Origin: Allobaculum stercoricanis DSM 13633 | Lineage (GTDB): Bacteria > Bacillota_I > Bacilli_A > Erysipelotrichales > Erysipelotrichaceae | Assembly (NCBI RefSeq): GCF_000384195.1 | Contig: NZ_KB913034.1 | Location: 1,247,714-1,311,713, forward strand | Direction of reading: 5' to 3' | Length of the DNA stretch: 64,000 nt | Shown here: piece after piece, positions 53,680 to 61,987 of the stretch | Layout: the number at the start of each line of letters is the position of its first letter | Numbering within the stretch: position 1 is the stretch's first letter | Position numbers and translations under genes: made by a program | The notes under the pieces: model-generated | Databases searched by the model: none | Told to the model about the DNA's origin: nothing | What the model saw: the letters and a program-made list of their open reading frames with translations, nothing else

Positions 53680-53786
53680 AAAAAGCGGTGAACCCTACCA
53701 TAAGTGGGAGCTAAAAAAGCGGTGAACCCTACCATAAGTGGGAGCTAAAAAAGCGGTGAACCCTACCATAAGTGGGAGCTAAAAAA
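53680..53786 (+). ncRNA. toxI: ToxI antitoxin RNA, three 34-nt tandem repeats
   Basis: Three copies of a 34-base unit (AAAAAAGCGGTGAACCCTAC then CATAAGTGGGAGCT) run head to tail; the repeats are identical apart from the first A-run, which is one base shorter. A fourth copy begins (AAAAAAGC) and runs into the terminator. This is the layout of a type III antitoxin RNA. ToxN cuts at the A-rich junctions, and each unit folds as a pseudoknot that inhibits it. Within a unit CCC and AC can pair with GUGGG, and AGC with GCU. A known ToxI of B. thuringiensis also has about three 34-nt repeats. The locus is followed by toxN. Confidence 0.9.
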
Positions 53787-53790
53787 GCAG

Positions 53791-53825
53791 AGGGCTGGAT
53801 CGCAGGATCCAGTCCCTTTATTTTA
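53791..53825 (+). terminator. Leaky terminator between toxI and toxN
   Basis: AGGG-TGGATC pairs with GATCCA-TCCCT with a short loop, followed by TTTATTTT. In known type III loci such a terminator lets most transcripts stop after the antitoxin and only a few reach toxN, which sets the RNA excess. Confidence 0.85.
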
Positions 53826-53835
53826 GGAGATCAAC

Positions 53836-54357
53836 ATGAAATTTTCATTTTATATGGTAGATGCCAACTATTGTGATTATCTGCGAAAGAGCGATCCATG
53901 TGTACCTTATACAATGGAGAATAAAACGACTCGTCCCTTCGTTGGTATCGTCTTTTCTATCAACAACTTTCAATACTATGCACCTTTAACTTCTCCAAAA
54001 CACAAACATTTACAAATGAAAAACCAAATTGATTTCCTCAAAATCAATGGAGGCAAATGGGGAGCCATCAATTTTAATAATATGATCCCTGTCCATCCTA
54101 GCAGTTTAACTAAAGTAGAAATGAAGATTTTTGATACAGACTCCCCTGCAGATATTGCCTACAAAAATTTGCTTTCTAATCAGCTATCGTGGTGCATCTC
54201 AAATCGTGATGTCATTTTAAAACAAGCAGAAAAACTTTACCGCCTGATCGTCAGCAAAAAAGCTTGGGATCATCTTATAGATCGTTGCTGTGACTTTACT
54301 TTGGATGAAACGTTATGTGAATCATATAAGACTGAAAAATATCTAACTCAAAATTAG
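53836..54357 (+). CDS. toxN: Type III toxin endoribonuclease ToxN/AbiQ family
   Basis: A 173-residue protein that matches the ToxN/AbiQ family: MKFSFYMVDANYCDYLRK at the start, FVGIVFSINNFQYYAPLTSPK (35-55) and GAINFNNMIPVH (about 76-87). The residues T52, S53 and K55 fall at the same positions as the catalytic residues of the Pectobacterium ToxN. The enzyme cuts A-rich RNA and is held inactive by its ToxI pseudoknots; on phage infection it is released and stops phage growth (abortive infection). AGGAG lies 6 nt before the ATG. The upstream repeats and terminator complete the locus. Confidence 0.95.
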   Translation: MKFSFYMVDANYCDYLRKSDPCVPYTMENKTTRPFVGIVFSINNFQYYAPLTSPKHKHLQMKNQIDFLKINGGKWGAINFNNMIPVHPSSLTKVEMKIFDTDSPADIAYKNLLSNQLSWCISNRDVILKQAEKLYRLIVSKKAWDHLIDRCCDFTLDETLCESYKTEKYLTQN

Positions 54358-54430
54358 AATTCTGCCACATACTTAGACCACTGTTATTTTGTAAATATAC
54401 AATTGATGATTTTAAAATTTTCAAAAACAG

Positions 54431-54463
54431 TTAACCCCGCCACCAGTTTGATGACGGGGTTTA
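54431..54463. terminator. Bidirectional terminator between toxN and the PTS operon
   Basis: AACCCCG (54433-54439) pairs with CGGGGTT (54455-54461), and there are U-rich tracts on both sides. It serves both converging units. Confidence 0.88.
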
Positions 54464-54483
54464 TTCGTTTTTCTAAAGAAAAA

Positions 54484-54765
54484 CTACTCTTTATCCTTTT
54501 CAAGAAGTGTAAAAATTTTATTCAGATTGTCTCTTCCCTGTTTTAAGGCATAGCCAATGAGGTAAGCGGATATAGCGGAAAGGACTAAACAAACCGTTCC
54601 AATGATTTGGATGGCAGGGTGAATATTACTGCCAAATAATGCTAAAACTAAAGAAAGTGATGAAATATTCAAAGCCACTTTAAGCCAACCTTTTAGATTT
54701 CCAAACAGTTTGGACTGAGTAACTGCTTGTTGTTTTAAAATGGAACGAGACATCGATTGATTCAT
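54484..54765 (-). CDS. Small membrane protein at the end of the PTS operon
   Basis: A 93-residue protein with a polar N-terminus (about 1-28), two hydrophobic helices (about 31-47 and 50-72) and a charged amphipathic C-terminus (QGRDNLNKIFTLLEKDKE). AGGAGG lies 7 nt before the ATG. It follows the IID gene by 26 nt and shares the operon terminator. It does not look like DUF956, the usual extra gene of mannose-type operons, and I do not recognise the family. A role in modulating the PTS is an inference from position. Confidence 0.7.
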   Translation of the reverse strand: MNQSMSRSILKQQAVTQSKLFGNLKGWLKVALNISSLSLVLALFGSNIHPAIQIIGTVCLVLSAISAYLIGYALKQGRDNLNKIFTLLEKDKE

Positions 54766-54791
54766 TTTTAAACCTCCTAAAAATTCTAAAT

Positions 54792-55628
54792 TTAGTAAGT
54801 CAGAGCTGGATCGAAGAATCCAACAAGAACGCCGACAAAGGAAATAACAACTAACAATAACATTACTGTTAATGGAGACATTTTCTTTTTAGCCATCAAC
54901 CACCAGCAAAGCATGATAAATGCAGCAGTTAAGAATCCTGGATAAACACTGTTGAGTGTGTCATTTAAAATAAGGAATGGTTCTTTTGCTCCTGCAGCAG
55001 TCATGGTAAATGAAGTCGAGACTTTAACCCAGCTTGCCGCAACTGCACCGATAACGATACCGCCAAGCATTGTAACTGATTCGCGAAGGGCTGTACCTTG
55101 TGATCCGATCAGAAAATCTACAGCACGTCCACCAAGTTCATAACCTGTTTTATACAAGAATTTCATTCCAAAGTAAGCACATAAGTTCCAAACGATAATA
55201 TAGAAGATTGCTCCTAGAGGAGAACCTCCACCAGACATTCCCATTGCAATACCAAGCAGAATTGGAATAAATGTTCCAACTACCAAAGAGTCTCCAATAC
55301 CAGCAATAGGACCCATTAAACCTGCACGTAAACCATTAATTGTTTCATCGTCTACATCACTTGCCCCATTGGCACGAGCTTCTTCTAAACCTGCCGTAAT
55401 TCCGACAATCACAGTACCTAACTGTGGTTCTGTATTAAAGAATGCTTTATAAGTACTCAGTGCATTCATTTGATCTTCTTTATTAGGATAGAGTTCTTTG
55501 ATCAATGGCAACATGGAGACTAAATAACCAAATGTCTGCATGTGTTCTTGCGAGAAGCAAGTTAAGTGCCCATAGTACCAGTTGTGGAAACTTTTATTGA
55601 GGGCCTTTTTAGATAGTTTCTTTTCCAT
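54792..55628 (-). CDS. PTS mannose/fructose/sorbose family IID component
   Basis: A 278-residue IID protein. N-terminal KALNKSFHNWYYGHLTCFSQEHMQTFGYL (about 8-36) and NTEPQLGTVIVGITAGLEE, then LRAGLMGPIAGIGDSLV, match the family, followed by membrane segments to the C-terminus. With IIC it forms the membrane channel of a mannose-family PTS that imports and phosphorylates sugars. I start at 55628, one base after the IIC stop, using GAGGAGG inside the end of IIC; an earlier ATG at 55658 would lie within IIC. Confidence 0.95.
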   Translation of the reverse strand: MEKKLSKKALNKSFHNWYYGHLTCFSQEHMQTFGYLVSMLPLIKELYPNKEDQMNALSTYKAFFNTEPQLGTVIVGITAGLEEARANGASDVDDETINGLRAGLMGPIAGIGDSLVVGTFIPILLGIAMGMSGGGSPLGAIFYIIVWNLCAYFGMKFLYKTGYELGGRAVDFLIGSQGTALRESVTMLGGIVIGAVAASWVKVSTSFTMTAAGAKEPFLILNDTLNSVYPGFLTAAFIMLCWWLMAKKKMSPLTVMLLLVVISFVGVLVGFFDPALTY

Positions 55629-55629
55629 C

Positions 55630-56478
55630 TTAAATATCCTCCTCATCGTCATCGTCAACGATTACAGCTGTCGCATTTGCCGTTTTTGTGAGTTGAAGCA
55701 TTTTAATACGATAATTCAAATAAGCAAACATGCTTGCAATAATCGTTGCTGATACTAAGTTGATGCCTAAAGAAGCAGCTAATGTAAAACCAAAGAAGAA
55801 TGGAATGAAGTCTAATGCTTTTGTGACAATCTGTTTAAGCAAAATAGCAATACCAACGCAAGGAAGAATTGATCCAACTGTGAACAGTGTCTTCATTGCC
55901 AAACCATCCATTGGTAAGTAGTTTTTGATCAAATCAACCATAGGAACACCCATTTTAACCATGATCATTGTTGGTAAAAATGAGAATAATAAGTGGGAGA
56001 CCCAAGGATAGACCATATCAACAAGATAAAGTTTGTCGAAATCACCTTTTTCAATACTTCTCCAACCCATGTGTTGCCAAACAAGGTTCATTGTTGCTGT
56101 TCCGTAGAACAATACAGTACCTAACGTTCCGACCATTGTTCCAAAGGAAGTTGCAAGAGCTTGACCATCTGCAGAATCTGCTGAAAGGCCATAAGATTTT
56201 AAAGCGACCATTGCTAGTGGAATCCCGATATAACTGATTGCACGAACATCAGCTGATACAGTACCTCCTGGTGTAACTAAGGCAATGTAAACAATTTGCA
56301 TCGCAACACCAACTAAAATACCAGTCGACATATCGCCTAAAACTAATCCACAAATTAAGCCACCGACTAATGGACGACCAAGTGTGTAGTTCCCGATACT
56401 AGTCCCACCCATACCAGGCATACTGGCAAGGGAGGCAAACAGCCCTAGAATTGCGGCTTGAATCCAACTAATTTCCAT
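55630..56478 (-). CDS. PTS mannose/fructose/sorbose family IIC component
   Basis: A 282-residue membrane protein of the IIC Man family, with MGGTSIGNYTLGRPLVGGLICG (about 23-44) and LGDMSTGILVGVAMQIVYIALVTPGG (about 48-73). The end is acidic (VDDDDEEDI). It forms the translocation pore with IID. AAGAGGA lies 6 nt before the ATG. It stands between IIB and IID in the IIA-IIB-IIC-IID order. Confidence 0.96.
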   Translation of the reverse strand: MEISWIQAAILGLFASLASMPGMGGTSIGNYTLGRPLVGGLICGLVLGDMSTGILVGVAMQIVYIALVTPGGTVSADVRAISYIGIPLAMVALKSYGLSADSADGQALATSFGTMVGTLGTVLFYGTATMNLVWQHMGWRSIEKGDFDKLYLVDMVYPWVSHLLFSFLPTMIMVKMGVPMVDLIKNYLPMDGLAMKTLFTVGSILPCVGIAILLKQIVTKALDFIPFFFGFTLAASLGINLVSATIIASMFAYLNYRIKMLQLTKTANATAVIVDDDDEEDI

Positions 56479-56522
56479 ATTGTTTCCTCTTTTCTTTTCT
56501 ATATGCCAAATCGCGAATGCGA

Positions 56523-57014
56523 TTAATAGCCAAACTTAGATTTGAAGTCATCCCATGCACCAATTGATACATCAGGTAACAGTGCAAATTTCACTTTGTA
56601 GTGAGCTTTTGTAAGTTGTTCTAACGCATCTGCTTCTTCTTGGGTAATCGATTGATTATTTCCTAATTTGACTGATCCTTCACGATCATTACAAGGTCCA
56701 ATAATCACTGTATCGATTCCGGTTTGAATCCCGGCATCAACCAAGATTTTTTTCATATCGATTGGATTTTTTGTGATCAAGAAATAACGAGTATCAGAAT
56801 TCAGAACTTTATCTGCTTTTTTAATGAAATCTTCCACTGTCCATACAAATGTTTTCTTCCCAGATGCTGCTTTATATGCATTTTTCAAAACGGGATTAGC
56901 CGCTGCTTTATCGTTAACCGCAATTAATCCATCACATGGATACTCTTTTGCCCAACGTGTGCAAGTTTGACCATGAATCATACGGTCATCAACGCGAATG
57001 AATGATACTGACAT
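56523..57014 (-). CDS. PTS mannose/fructose/sorbose family IIB component
   Basis: A 163-residue cytosolic phosphocarrier. The active site IRVDDRMIHGQ contains the phosphoryl-accepting His14. It takes phosphate from IIA and passes it to the sugar entering through IIC/IID. It is separate from IIA here, as in the sorbose/fructose-type operons, rather than fused as in ManX of E. coli. The sugar specificity cannot be read from the sequence. Confidence 0.96.
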   Translation of the reverse strand: MSVSFIRVDDRMIHGQTCTRWAKEYPCDGLIAVNDKAAANPVLKNAYKAASGKKTFVWTVEDFIKKADKVLNSDTRYFLITKNPIDMKKILVDAGIQTGIDTVIIGPCNDREGSVKLGNNQSITQEEADALEQLTKAHYKVKFALLPDVSIGAWDDFKSKFGY

Positions 57015-57037
57015 GATTTAACCCTCTTCTTCCTTTA

Positions 57038-57463
57038 TTAGATGTCCTCTTCTTCAGTGACTGATGCGAGAACAAATTCTGCCAAAGCATTTTTTCCTTC
57101 ACTTAATGCTGTTTCCTTTAACATATCTAAATCCATGAAATCTATGGAAAGTAAGTCACTAAGAATAGCAGGTAAGTTCATTCCGCCGACAATGCGTAAA
57201 TTTTGGCCAAAACCTTTTTCAACCAAAACATTGCATGCCGTAGTCAATGGACTCCCACCAATGAGATCTCCAAATAATAAAACTTCATCTTCTAATGAAA
57301 TTTTCTGTACAACCGCTTCGAATTCTAGTGCAAATTCATCTGCGCTCTTTCCATCTTTTAATCCACACGCAATCAAGTTTTCACGATCCCCTGCTAGCAT
57401 GGATAACGCGTTTTTCAGTCCATTTGCGAATTCACCATGGCTTACAAGAATGATATATTTCAT
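57038..57463 (-). CDS. PTS mannose/fructose/sorbose family IIA component
   Basis: A 141-residue IIA protein beginning MKYIILVSHGEFANGLKNAL, with His9 as the phosphorylation site, and LLFGDLIGGSPLTTACNVL (about 62-80). It receives phosphate from HPr. It is the first gene of the operon IIA-IIB-IIC-IID-small membrane protein. GGAGAG lies upstream of the ATG. The operon is divergent from a HAD phosphatase. Confidence 0.95.
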   Translation of the reverse strand: MKYIILVSHGEFANGLKNALSMLAGDRENLIACGLKDGKSADEFALEFEAVVQKISLEDEVLLFGDLIGGSPLTTACNVLVEKGFGQNLRIVGGMNLPAILSDLLSIDFMDLDMLKETALSEGKNALAEFVLASVTEEEDI

Positions 57464-57525
57464 CTTTTTCTCTCCTTTTTTTTACAGCCTTAGCTTACTT
57501 TTTTCCTTCTTGGATTCCATCTGAA

Positions 57526-57598
57526 AAATGTCATTGTCCATCGTGACAAATTGCACGAAATAGACATGACATTTGTAATATGGTAAAAAATCGATTTT
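57526..57598. promoter_or_regulatory. Inverted repeats between the PTS operon and the HAD gene
   Basis: AAATGTCAT (57526-57534) and ATGACATTT (57566-57574) form an inverted repeat 31 bp apart. Between them TTGTC/GACAA (57534-57549) forms a smaller one, and AAAATCGATTTT (57587-57598) is a perfect palindrome. They lie in the shared control region. A regulator of the neighbouring two-component system or a sugar repressor may bind them. Confidence 0.5.
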
Positions 57599-57676
57599 CC
57601 GTTATTGTGAAAGAGCATAGGATTAGCGATAACTACGCCTTAAATTGATAAGTTTTAAAAAGAAGGAGAAATAAGA

Positions 57677-58525
57677 ATGATAAAACTACTTGCGCTAGAC
57701 TTAGATGAGACACTTCTATCCAACGATAAACATGTCAGCAAAGAAAATATTGCTGCTTTAAAAAAAGCTAGAGAAAATGGAATTCATACTGTGATCGCAA
57801 CTGGACGACCTTGGTTTTCGTTTCATGAGACTTTAGAAGAAATTGGAACAAGACATTTAAAAGATGAATATTCGATTTCTTTAAATGGTGGCGCAATCGT
57901 CGAAAATGAAAATGGAAAAATCATAGAATTAGATGGTCTGGATTACCCAACAACGAATATGTTGTTTCAACGTGCATCGTCTGATCAAAACCTCTGCATT
58001 CATGTCAATACAACTGATACTGCCTATGGTTGGAACCTAAACGATGATGAACGAAAATTCTTAAAAGGAAGATTAGAGATCATTGAACTCAAGAATCCTG
58101 ATCTTAGCGCGCATCAAGATGAACACTTTGTAAAAGTGTTATACGGAAACACCAATATTAACTATCTACAAAACATATTAGAAGAAATGAATACTGTATC
58201 GGGTGATTTTGATGTTTCTTTTTCTTCAAGTCGCTATTTAGAATTTAATAAAAAAGGCGTCAATAAAGGAAGTGGACTTAAGAAGCTTGCCAAAATCCTA
58301 GATATCGACATTTCGCAAACTGCTGCAATTGGCGATCATGCCAATGATCTTGAAATGATCAAAACGGCTGGACTTGGAATTGCCGTTGCTAATGCGATTG
58401 ATGAACTCAAAGAAGCTGCCAAGTATATTACTACTCATGACTACGATCATCATGCTGTTGCAGAGGCTGTTGAATATATTTTTGAACTGAACAAAAAAGA
58501 ACGAGAAGCCAATCAAACAAAATAA
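57677..58525 (+). CDS. Cof-type HAD family phosphatase
   Basis: A 282-residue HAD hydrolase with motif I LALDLDETLL (Asp8, Asp10), ATGRPW (about 41-46), NKKGVNKGSGLKKL (about 194-207) and AIGDHANDLEMIKTAGLGIAV (about 217-237). The C2 cap points to sugar-phosphate or similar substrates. AAGGAG lies about 7 nt before the ATG. It is transcribed divergently from the PTS operon, so it may dephosphorylate an accumulated PTS sugar phosphate; that link is inference. Confidence 0.93.
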   Translation: MIKLLALDLDETLLSNDKHVSKENIAALKKARENGIHTVIATGRPWFSFHETLEEIGTRHLKDEYSISLNGGAIVENENGKIIELDGLDYPTTNMLFQRASSDQNLCIHVNTTDTAYGWNLNDDERKFLKGRLEIIELKNPDLSAHQDEHFVKVLYGNTNINYLQNILEEMNTVSGDFDVSFSSSRYLEFNKKGVNKGSGLKKLAKILDIDISQTAAIGDHANDLEMIKTAGLGIAVANAIDELKEAAKYITTHDYDHHAVAEAVEYIFELNKKEREANQTK

Positions 58526-58572
58526 TTGAATATCCCCTTATCCAATTCCCCTCTTCTATTTGCATCGATAAA

Positions 58573-58630
58573 ATAAAAATGGACCAAAGCTTGAGCGATA
58601 TTGTGTATCGATTGCTTTGATCCATTTTTT
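58573..58630. terminator. Bidirectional terminator after the HAD gene
   Basis: AAAAATGGACCAAAGC (58575-58590) pairs with GCTTTGATCCATTTTT (58614-58629) with one mismatch, followed by T residues on both strands. Confidence 0.88.
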
Positions 58631-58728
58631 ATATCTTCTTGCCTAGAATCATTTCATATTGATAACGATGTCTTATTCTCATTGCCTAGTCTGATTCACA
58701 ATAAACATAATTAAAGTCACATTAGGCG

Positions 58729-60024
58729 TTATTGATTAGACTTTAGAGCATCATCCATCGTTTTTTGTAGTTCAATCATAAATAAATCTTTATCTTTTGC
58801 ATTTTGATAACCAGATCGAATTTGATTGTCTGCTAAAGTCAACATATTTTCATAGTTCGGAAAACGGACTAATGGTTTACTTCTTGTTAAAACTGTTTCA
58901 AGAAGTTTTGGGTCAAGTTGGTCATCAAAAGTTTTATCCATAGTCGAATCTACAAAAGGTTTTGTTGCAGGAAATCCTTGAGAATACTCTTTGAGCATCT
59001 CTCGTGTTTGCACATCATAACAAAGCGTTTTTAATAGTTCCCATGATTCTTGTGGATGATTGGTTGTAGATGACATGGACATCAGTAATGAATCCGTAGC
59101 ACTGCTGATCTCTCCGGCATTTTTAGCTGGCATTGGAATAATAGTCCAATCAAACCGGGAAAACTTTTTTATTTTCCAAGGATAAGGTTTATAAGTTTTA
59201 TATTCCGCATAACTCATAGGTGAAAAAGCAACTCTACCTTGATCAAAATCATTTTGAGTAATCGTCGTATCTTCTCGTAATTCATCTAATTGAAACGCGT
59301 ACTTAATTGCTTCACTCACAGATTTTTCCTGCAGTCTAGTCTTGGATCCATCCGCTTCAAATAACCGTTCTTGAAATGCTAACATTGAGTTTTGCCAATC
59401 ATAATTATAAATCCCGAACTGATCATTTCGACCATCACTATTTGTATCTTTTGTGACTTGTTCACATATGCGATACAAATCAGACAATGTCCAATTTTCA
59501 TCTGGGACTTCAATTCCCTCGTTTTTTAACAACGTTAAATTGACAAACATAAACTGTAAATTGGATTCATAAGGAAGTGCATATAAAGTATTATTCCATT
59601 TTCCAGCATTGTACGTTGCCTGATAAAACTGATTAACATCAATTCCATTTGCACCTTGAGTAAAATGATCCAAAGGATGCAGCGCTTGAATATTCGCTAG
59701 CGTTGGGAATTCATTATCCAAAACCATAAAAACATCGGGCATTTCCCCTTTTAATACTTTACCGCATAGCCAATTAGAATAATCTTCTTTGCGAATGCCA
59801 GATTCATAGACGACATCGATTTGCGGATTTTCTTTTTCAAAGCGAGCAATCGCATCATTGATGATTTCATAGACATTGCTTCCTGGAACATCCCAATTGC
59901 TCCCCGCAAAGATTCCTAAACGGAGCACACATGGTTTTGATATACCCCCGTAACAAATACCTAAACACAAACATGCGCAAAGAAAGAAAATGAACATTTT
60001 ATATGAATTCAAAATTTTTTTCAT
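58729..60024 (-). CDS. Extracellular solute-binding protein, family 1 type, in a sensory operon
   Basis: A 431-residue protein with a hydrophobic N-terminus (about 8-26). The mature part has family-1 features: INDAIARFEKENPQIDVVYESG (about 51-72), GEMPDVFMVLDNEF, LYALPYESNLQFMFVN and SWELLKTLCYDVQTREM. It should bind a sugar or oligosaccharide outside the cell. The hydrophobic segment contains cysteines, but no clear lipobox, so it may stay as a membrane anchor. Its ATG overlaps the response regulator stop by 4 nt. No permease or ATPase gene is near, so it probably serves signalling rather than uptake. Confidence 0.9.
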   Translation of the reverse strand: MKKILNSYKMFIFFLCACLCLGICYGGISKPCVLRLGIFAGSNWDVPGSNVYEIINDAIARFEKENPQIDVVYESGIRKEDYSNWLCGKVLKGEMPDVFMVLDNEFPTLANIQALHPLDHFTQGANGIDVNQFYQATYNAGKWNNTLYALPYESNLQFMFVNLTLLKNEGIEVPDENWTLSDLYRICEQVTKDTNSDGRNDQFGIYNYDWQNSMLAFQERLFEADGSKTRLQEKSVSEAIKYAFQLDELREDTTITQNDFDQGRVAFSPMSYAEYKTYKPYPWKIKKFSRFDWTIIPMPAKNAGEISSATDSLLMSMSSTTNHPQESWELLKTLCYDVQTREMLKEYSQGFPATKPFVDSTMDKTFDDQLDPKLLETVLTRSKPLVRFPNYENMLTLADNQIRSGYQNAKDKDLFMIELQKTMDDALKSNQ

Positions 60025-60689
60025 TGTATATCCTCAGGATGGACAACACCACTTTGAACTGCCCAAATCGCTAGCTGAGTGCGATCGCGCAACATTAACT
60101 TCGCTAGAATGCTCGATAAGTAATTGCGGACTGTTCCCTCTGATAAAAACAACTTGCTGGCGATTTCTTTATTGGAAAGTCCTAATCCAATTAGAGAAAC
60201 AACTTTCCATTCAGTTGCGGTGATTTCCTTTTTTCCTGATTCATCAACCGTTATAAATCTTTCTGGTGTTCCCATTTCTGAAAAGAACGAGACCACTTTA
60301 CTTGCTATATTGGGATTGATCAGTGCACCACCGGAATGAACTGTTTTGATCGCATGAATAAGTTCATCCATTCCGACCCCTTTTAACAAATAACCACTTG
60401 CCCCATATTTAAGGGCTGAAAAAACAAAATCATCATCATCAAATGTCGTTAAAATAATCACCTTTGTTTGAGGCCAATCTGTTTTTACTAGTTTCGTACA
60501 ATATACGCCATCCATAACAGGCATCCGGATATCCATCAAAATCACATCAGCAACTTCTCGTTCCATCACATCTAATACCGCTTTACCATCTGGGCAAGTT
60601 GCGATAATTTCAATTTCCGGGTCCATTGACAAAACAATTTTTAAAGATTCACGTAATAATTCCTGGTCATCAGCAATGATCAGCTTCAT
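60021..60689 (-). CDS. NarL/LuxR-family response regulator
   Basis: A 222-residue response regulator. The receiver domain (about 1-120) has IIADDQELL (Asp7, Asp8), the phosphoacceptor Asp53 in LMDIRMPVMDG, Thr in ILTTFDDDDF and Lys in YLLKG. The C-terminal LuxR helix-turn-helix (about 150-210) has EWKVVSLIGLGLSNKEIASK and SEGTVRNYLSSILAKL. It follows the sensor kinase with a 4-nt ATGA overlap and is coupled to the solute-binding protein gene by another. The PTS control region at 57.5 kb is a plausible target. Confidence 0.96.
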   Translation of the reverse strand: MKLIIADDQELLRESLKIVLSMDPEIEIIATCPDGKAVLDVMEREVADVILMDIRMPVMDGVYCTKLVKTDWPQTKVIILTTFDDDDFVFSALKYGASGYLLKGVGMDELIHAIKTVHSGGALINPNIASKVVSFFSEMGTPERFITVDESGKKEITATEWKVVSLIGLGLSNKEIASKLFLSEGTVRNYLSSILAKLMLRDRTQLAIWAVQSGVVHPEDIQ

Positions 60690-61987
60690 GATTTTTCTCC
60701 TTTCTGTAAGGGAATAATGGCATGGGTTTTAAAGCCATTTGAGCCATCAAATTCAATATGGCCATGGACCGTCACAATTCTTTCTTCCATTTGACGTAAT
60801 CCATATCCATAAACAATCGTTTCACAACCTTGCCCATTGTCGCTAATATCAACCATCAAATTCTCTTGTTCAACAAAAATGTGAATATCGATTTCATTGG
60901 CTTTACCATGGCGAATTGCATTCGTCATACTTTCTTGAATTAAACGGAATAACACATTTTCTTTTGCGACATCAAAATCTGCATTATCCGCTTCAAATAC
61001 AAAATTAATTTTAACATCAGAAACACCTTGGAACTCTTGAATCATCTTAATCAAAGCACCTTTCAGTCCTTGTTCTTCTAAAGCTCCTGGGCGTAATTTT
61101 TTAAGTGAATTTCGCACATCGGTAATTCCTTGCCGAACAACTTTTGAAATTAATTGTAGCTGATTTTTGGCGGCATCCGGATTTTTATCGATGATCGCAA
61201 TGCAGGCATCCACACCTGAGGCAATACCTACTAATGCATGACCTAAAGTATCATGAATTTCCCTTGCGAGGCGTTTACGTTCCTTATCTTCTCCAATTTT
61301 TTCAGTGATCGATGCATAATTACGCAATTCTTGATTGACTTGCGAAACCATTGAAAGTTCTTGCGAAATGTCTTCGTTTTCTTGAATCTGCCAAGACAAG
61401 AATAAACCGATATAGGTAACCGTCATGATAATGATTAATGCTTCAGCCACGCTTTTAATCAATACCAAAACCGCTTCATTCGAAAAGGAAGAAAAAAATA
61501 TGCTGGTATCCATTAACGGGTACACGAGATTGACCAATTCATAGTTACAGAAAAAATAAAGAAAGACATTTAAAAAGATAAATTCTCTTCCTTTTTTTGA
61601 GCGGCGAAAGTGAAAAATACAATCACAAAACACCAACAAAAAGATCCCTGAGCAAGAAAAATTCAGCAACATACTGATTACGACAGCCATCAATGTTTCA
61701 ATCGCTGCTCCGGCAATATTTTCTTGAATGTTTTCAATATAAGAAATCCGTCGTCGCATTAGTGTTGCGCCTAAAACCAATAAGCAGAGAATACATCCAA
61801 TAAAGACGACTTGCGGATTTTTAGGAATGTGCGTCATTTGAATAACAAAGGAAGTCGTTTTTTGCGTATCAATGATTCGTTTGACAGCCAACATTTGAAT
61901 CGCAACAGAATACATCACCACAAATGTATTGACTGCCATTAAGGCATTTCGCAAAAGCATCATCCAGCTATAATAGGACCTTTTCAT
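60686..61987 (-). CDS. Membrane sensor histidine kinase, HisKA_3 (LiaS/NarX) type
   Basis: A 433-residue kinase with about six membrane helices in the first 190 residues, a short coiled region, a HisKA_3 domain with the phosphoacceptor His in RLAREIHDTLGHALVGIAS (about 240-258), and a HATPase domain (NAIRHGKANEIDI about 355; DNGQGCE about 383; YGLRQMEERI). It has no large extracellular domain, so it probably reads the signal through its membrane helices or a partner, likely the adjacent binding proteins. Start 61987 is chosen because GGAGG lies 7 nt upstream and the ATG overlaps the preceding stop (ATGA). Confidence 0.93.
   Translation of the reverse strand: MKRSYYSWMMLLRNALMAVNTFVVMYSVAIQMLAVKRIIDTQKTTSFVIQMTHIPKNPQVVFIGCILCLLVLGATLMRRRISYIENIQENIAGAAIETLMAVVISMLLNFSCSGIFLLVFCDCIFHFRRSKKGREFIFLNVFLYFFCNYELVNLVYPLMDTSIFFSSFSNEAVLVLIKSVAEALIIIMTVTYIGLFLSWQIQENEDISQELSMVSQVNQELRNYASITEKIGEDKERKRLAREIHDTLGHALVGIASGVDACIAIIDKNPDAAKNQLQLISKVVRQGITDVRNSLKKLRPGALEEQGLKGALIKMIQEFQGVSDVKINFVFEADNADFDVAKENVLFRLIQESMTNAIRHGKANEIDIHIFVEQENLMVDISDNGQGCETIVYGYGLRQMEERIVTVHGHIEFDGSNGFKTHAIIPLQKGEKS

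Noticed and set aside
53680..53786. Three short direct repeats that could be taken for a CRISPR array
   Set aside because: The repeats are head to tail with no spacers, lack cas genes and are followed by a terminator and a ToxN gene, so they are a ToxI antitoxin.
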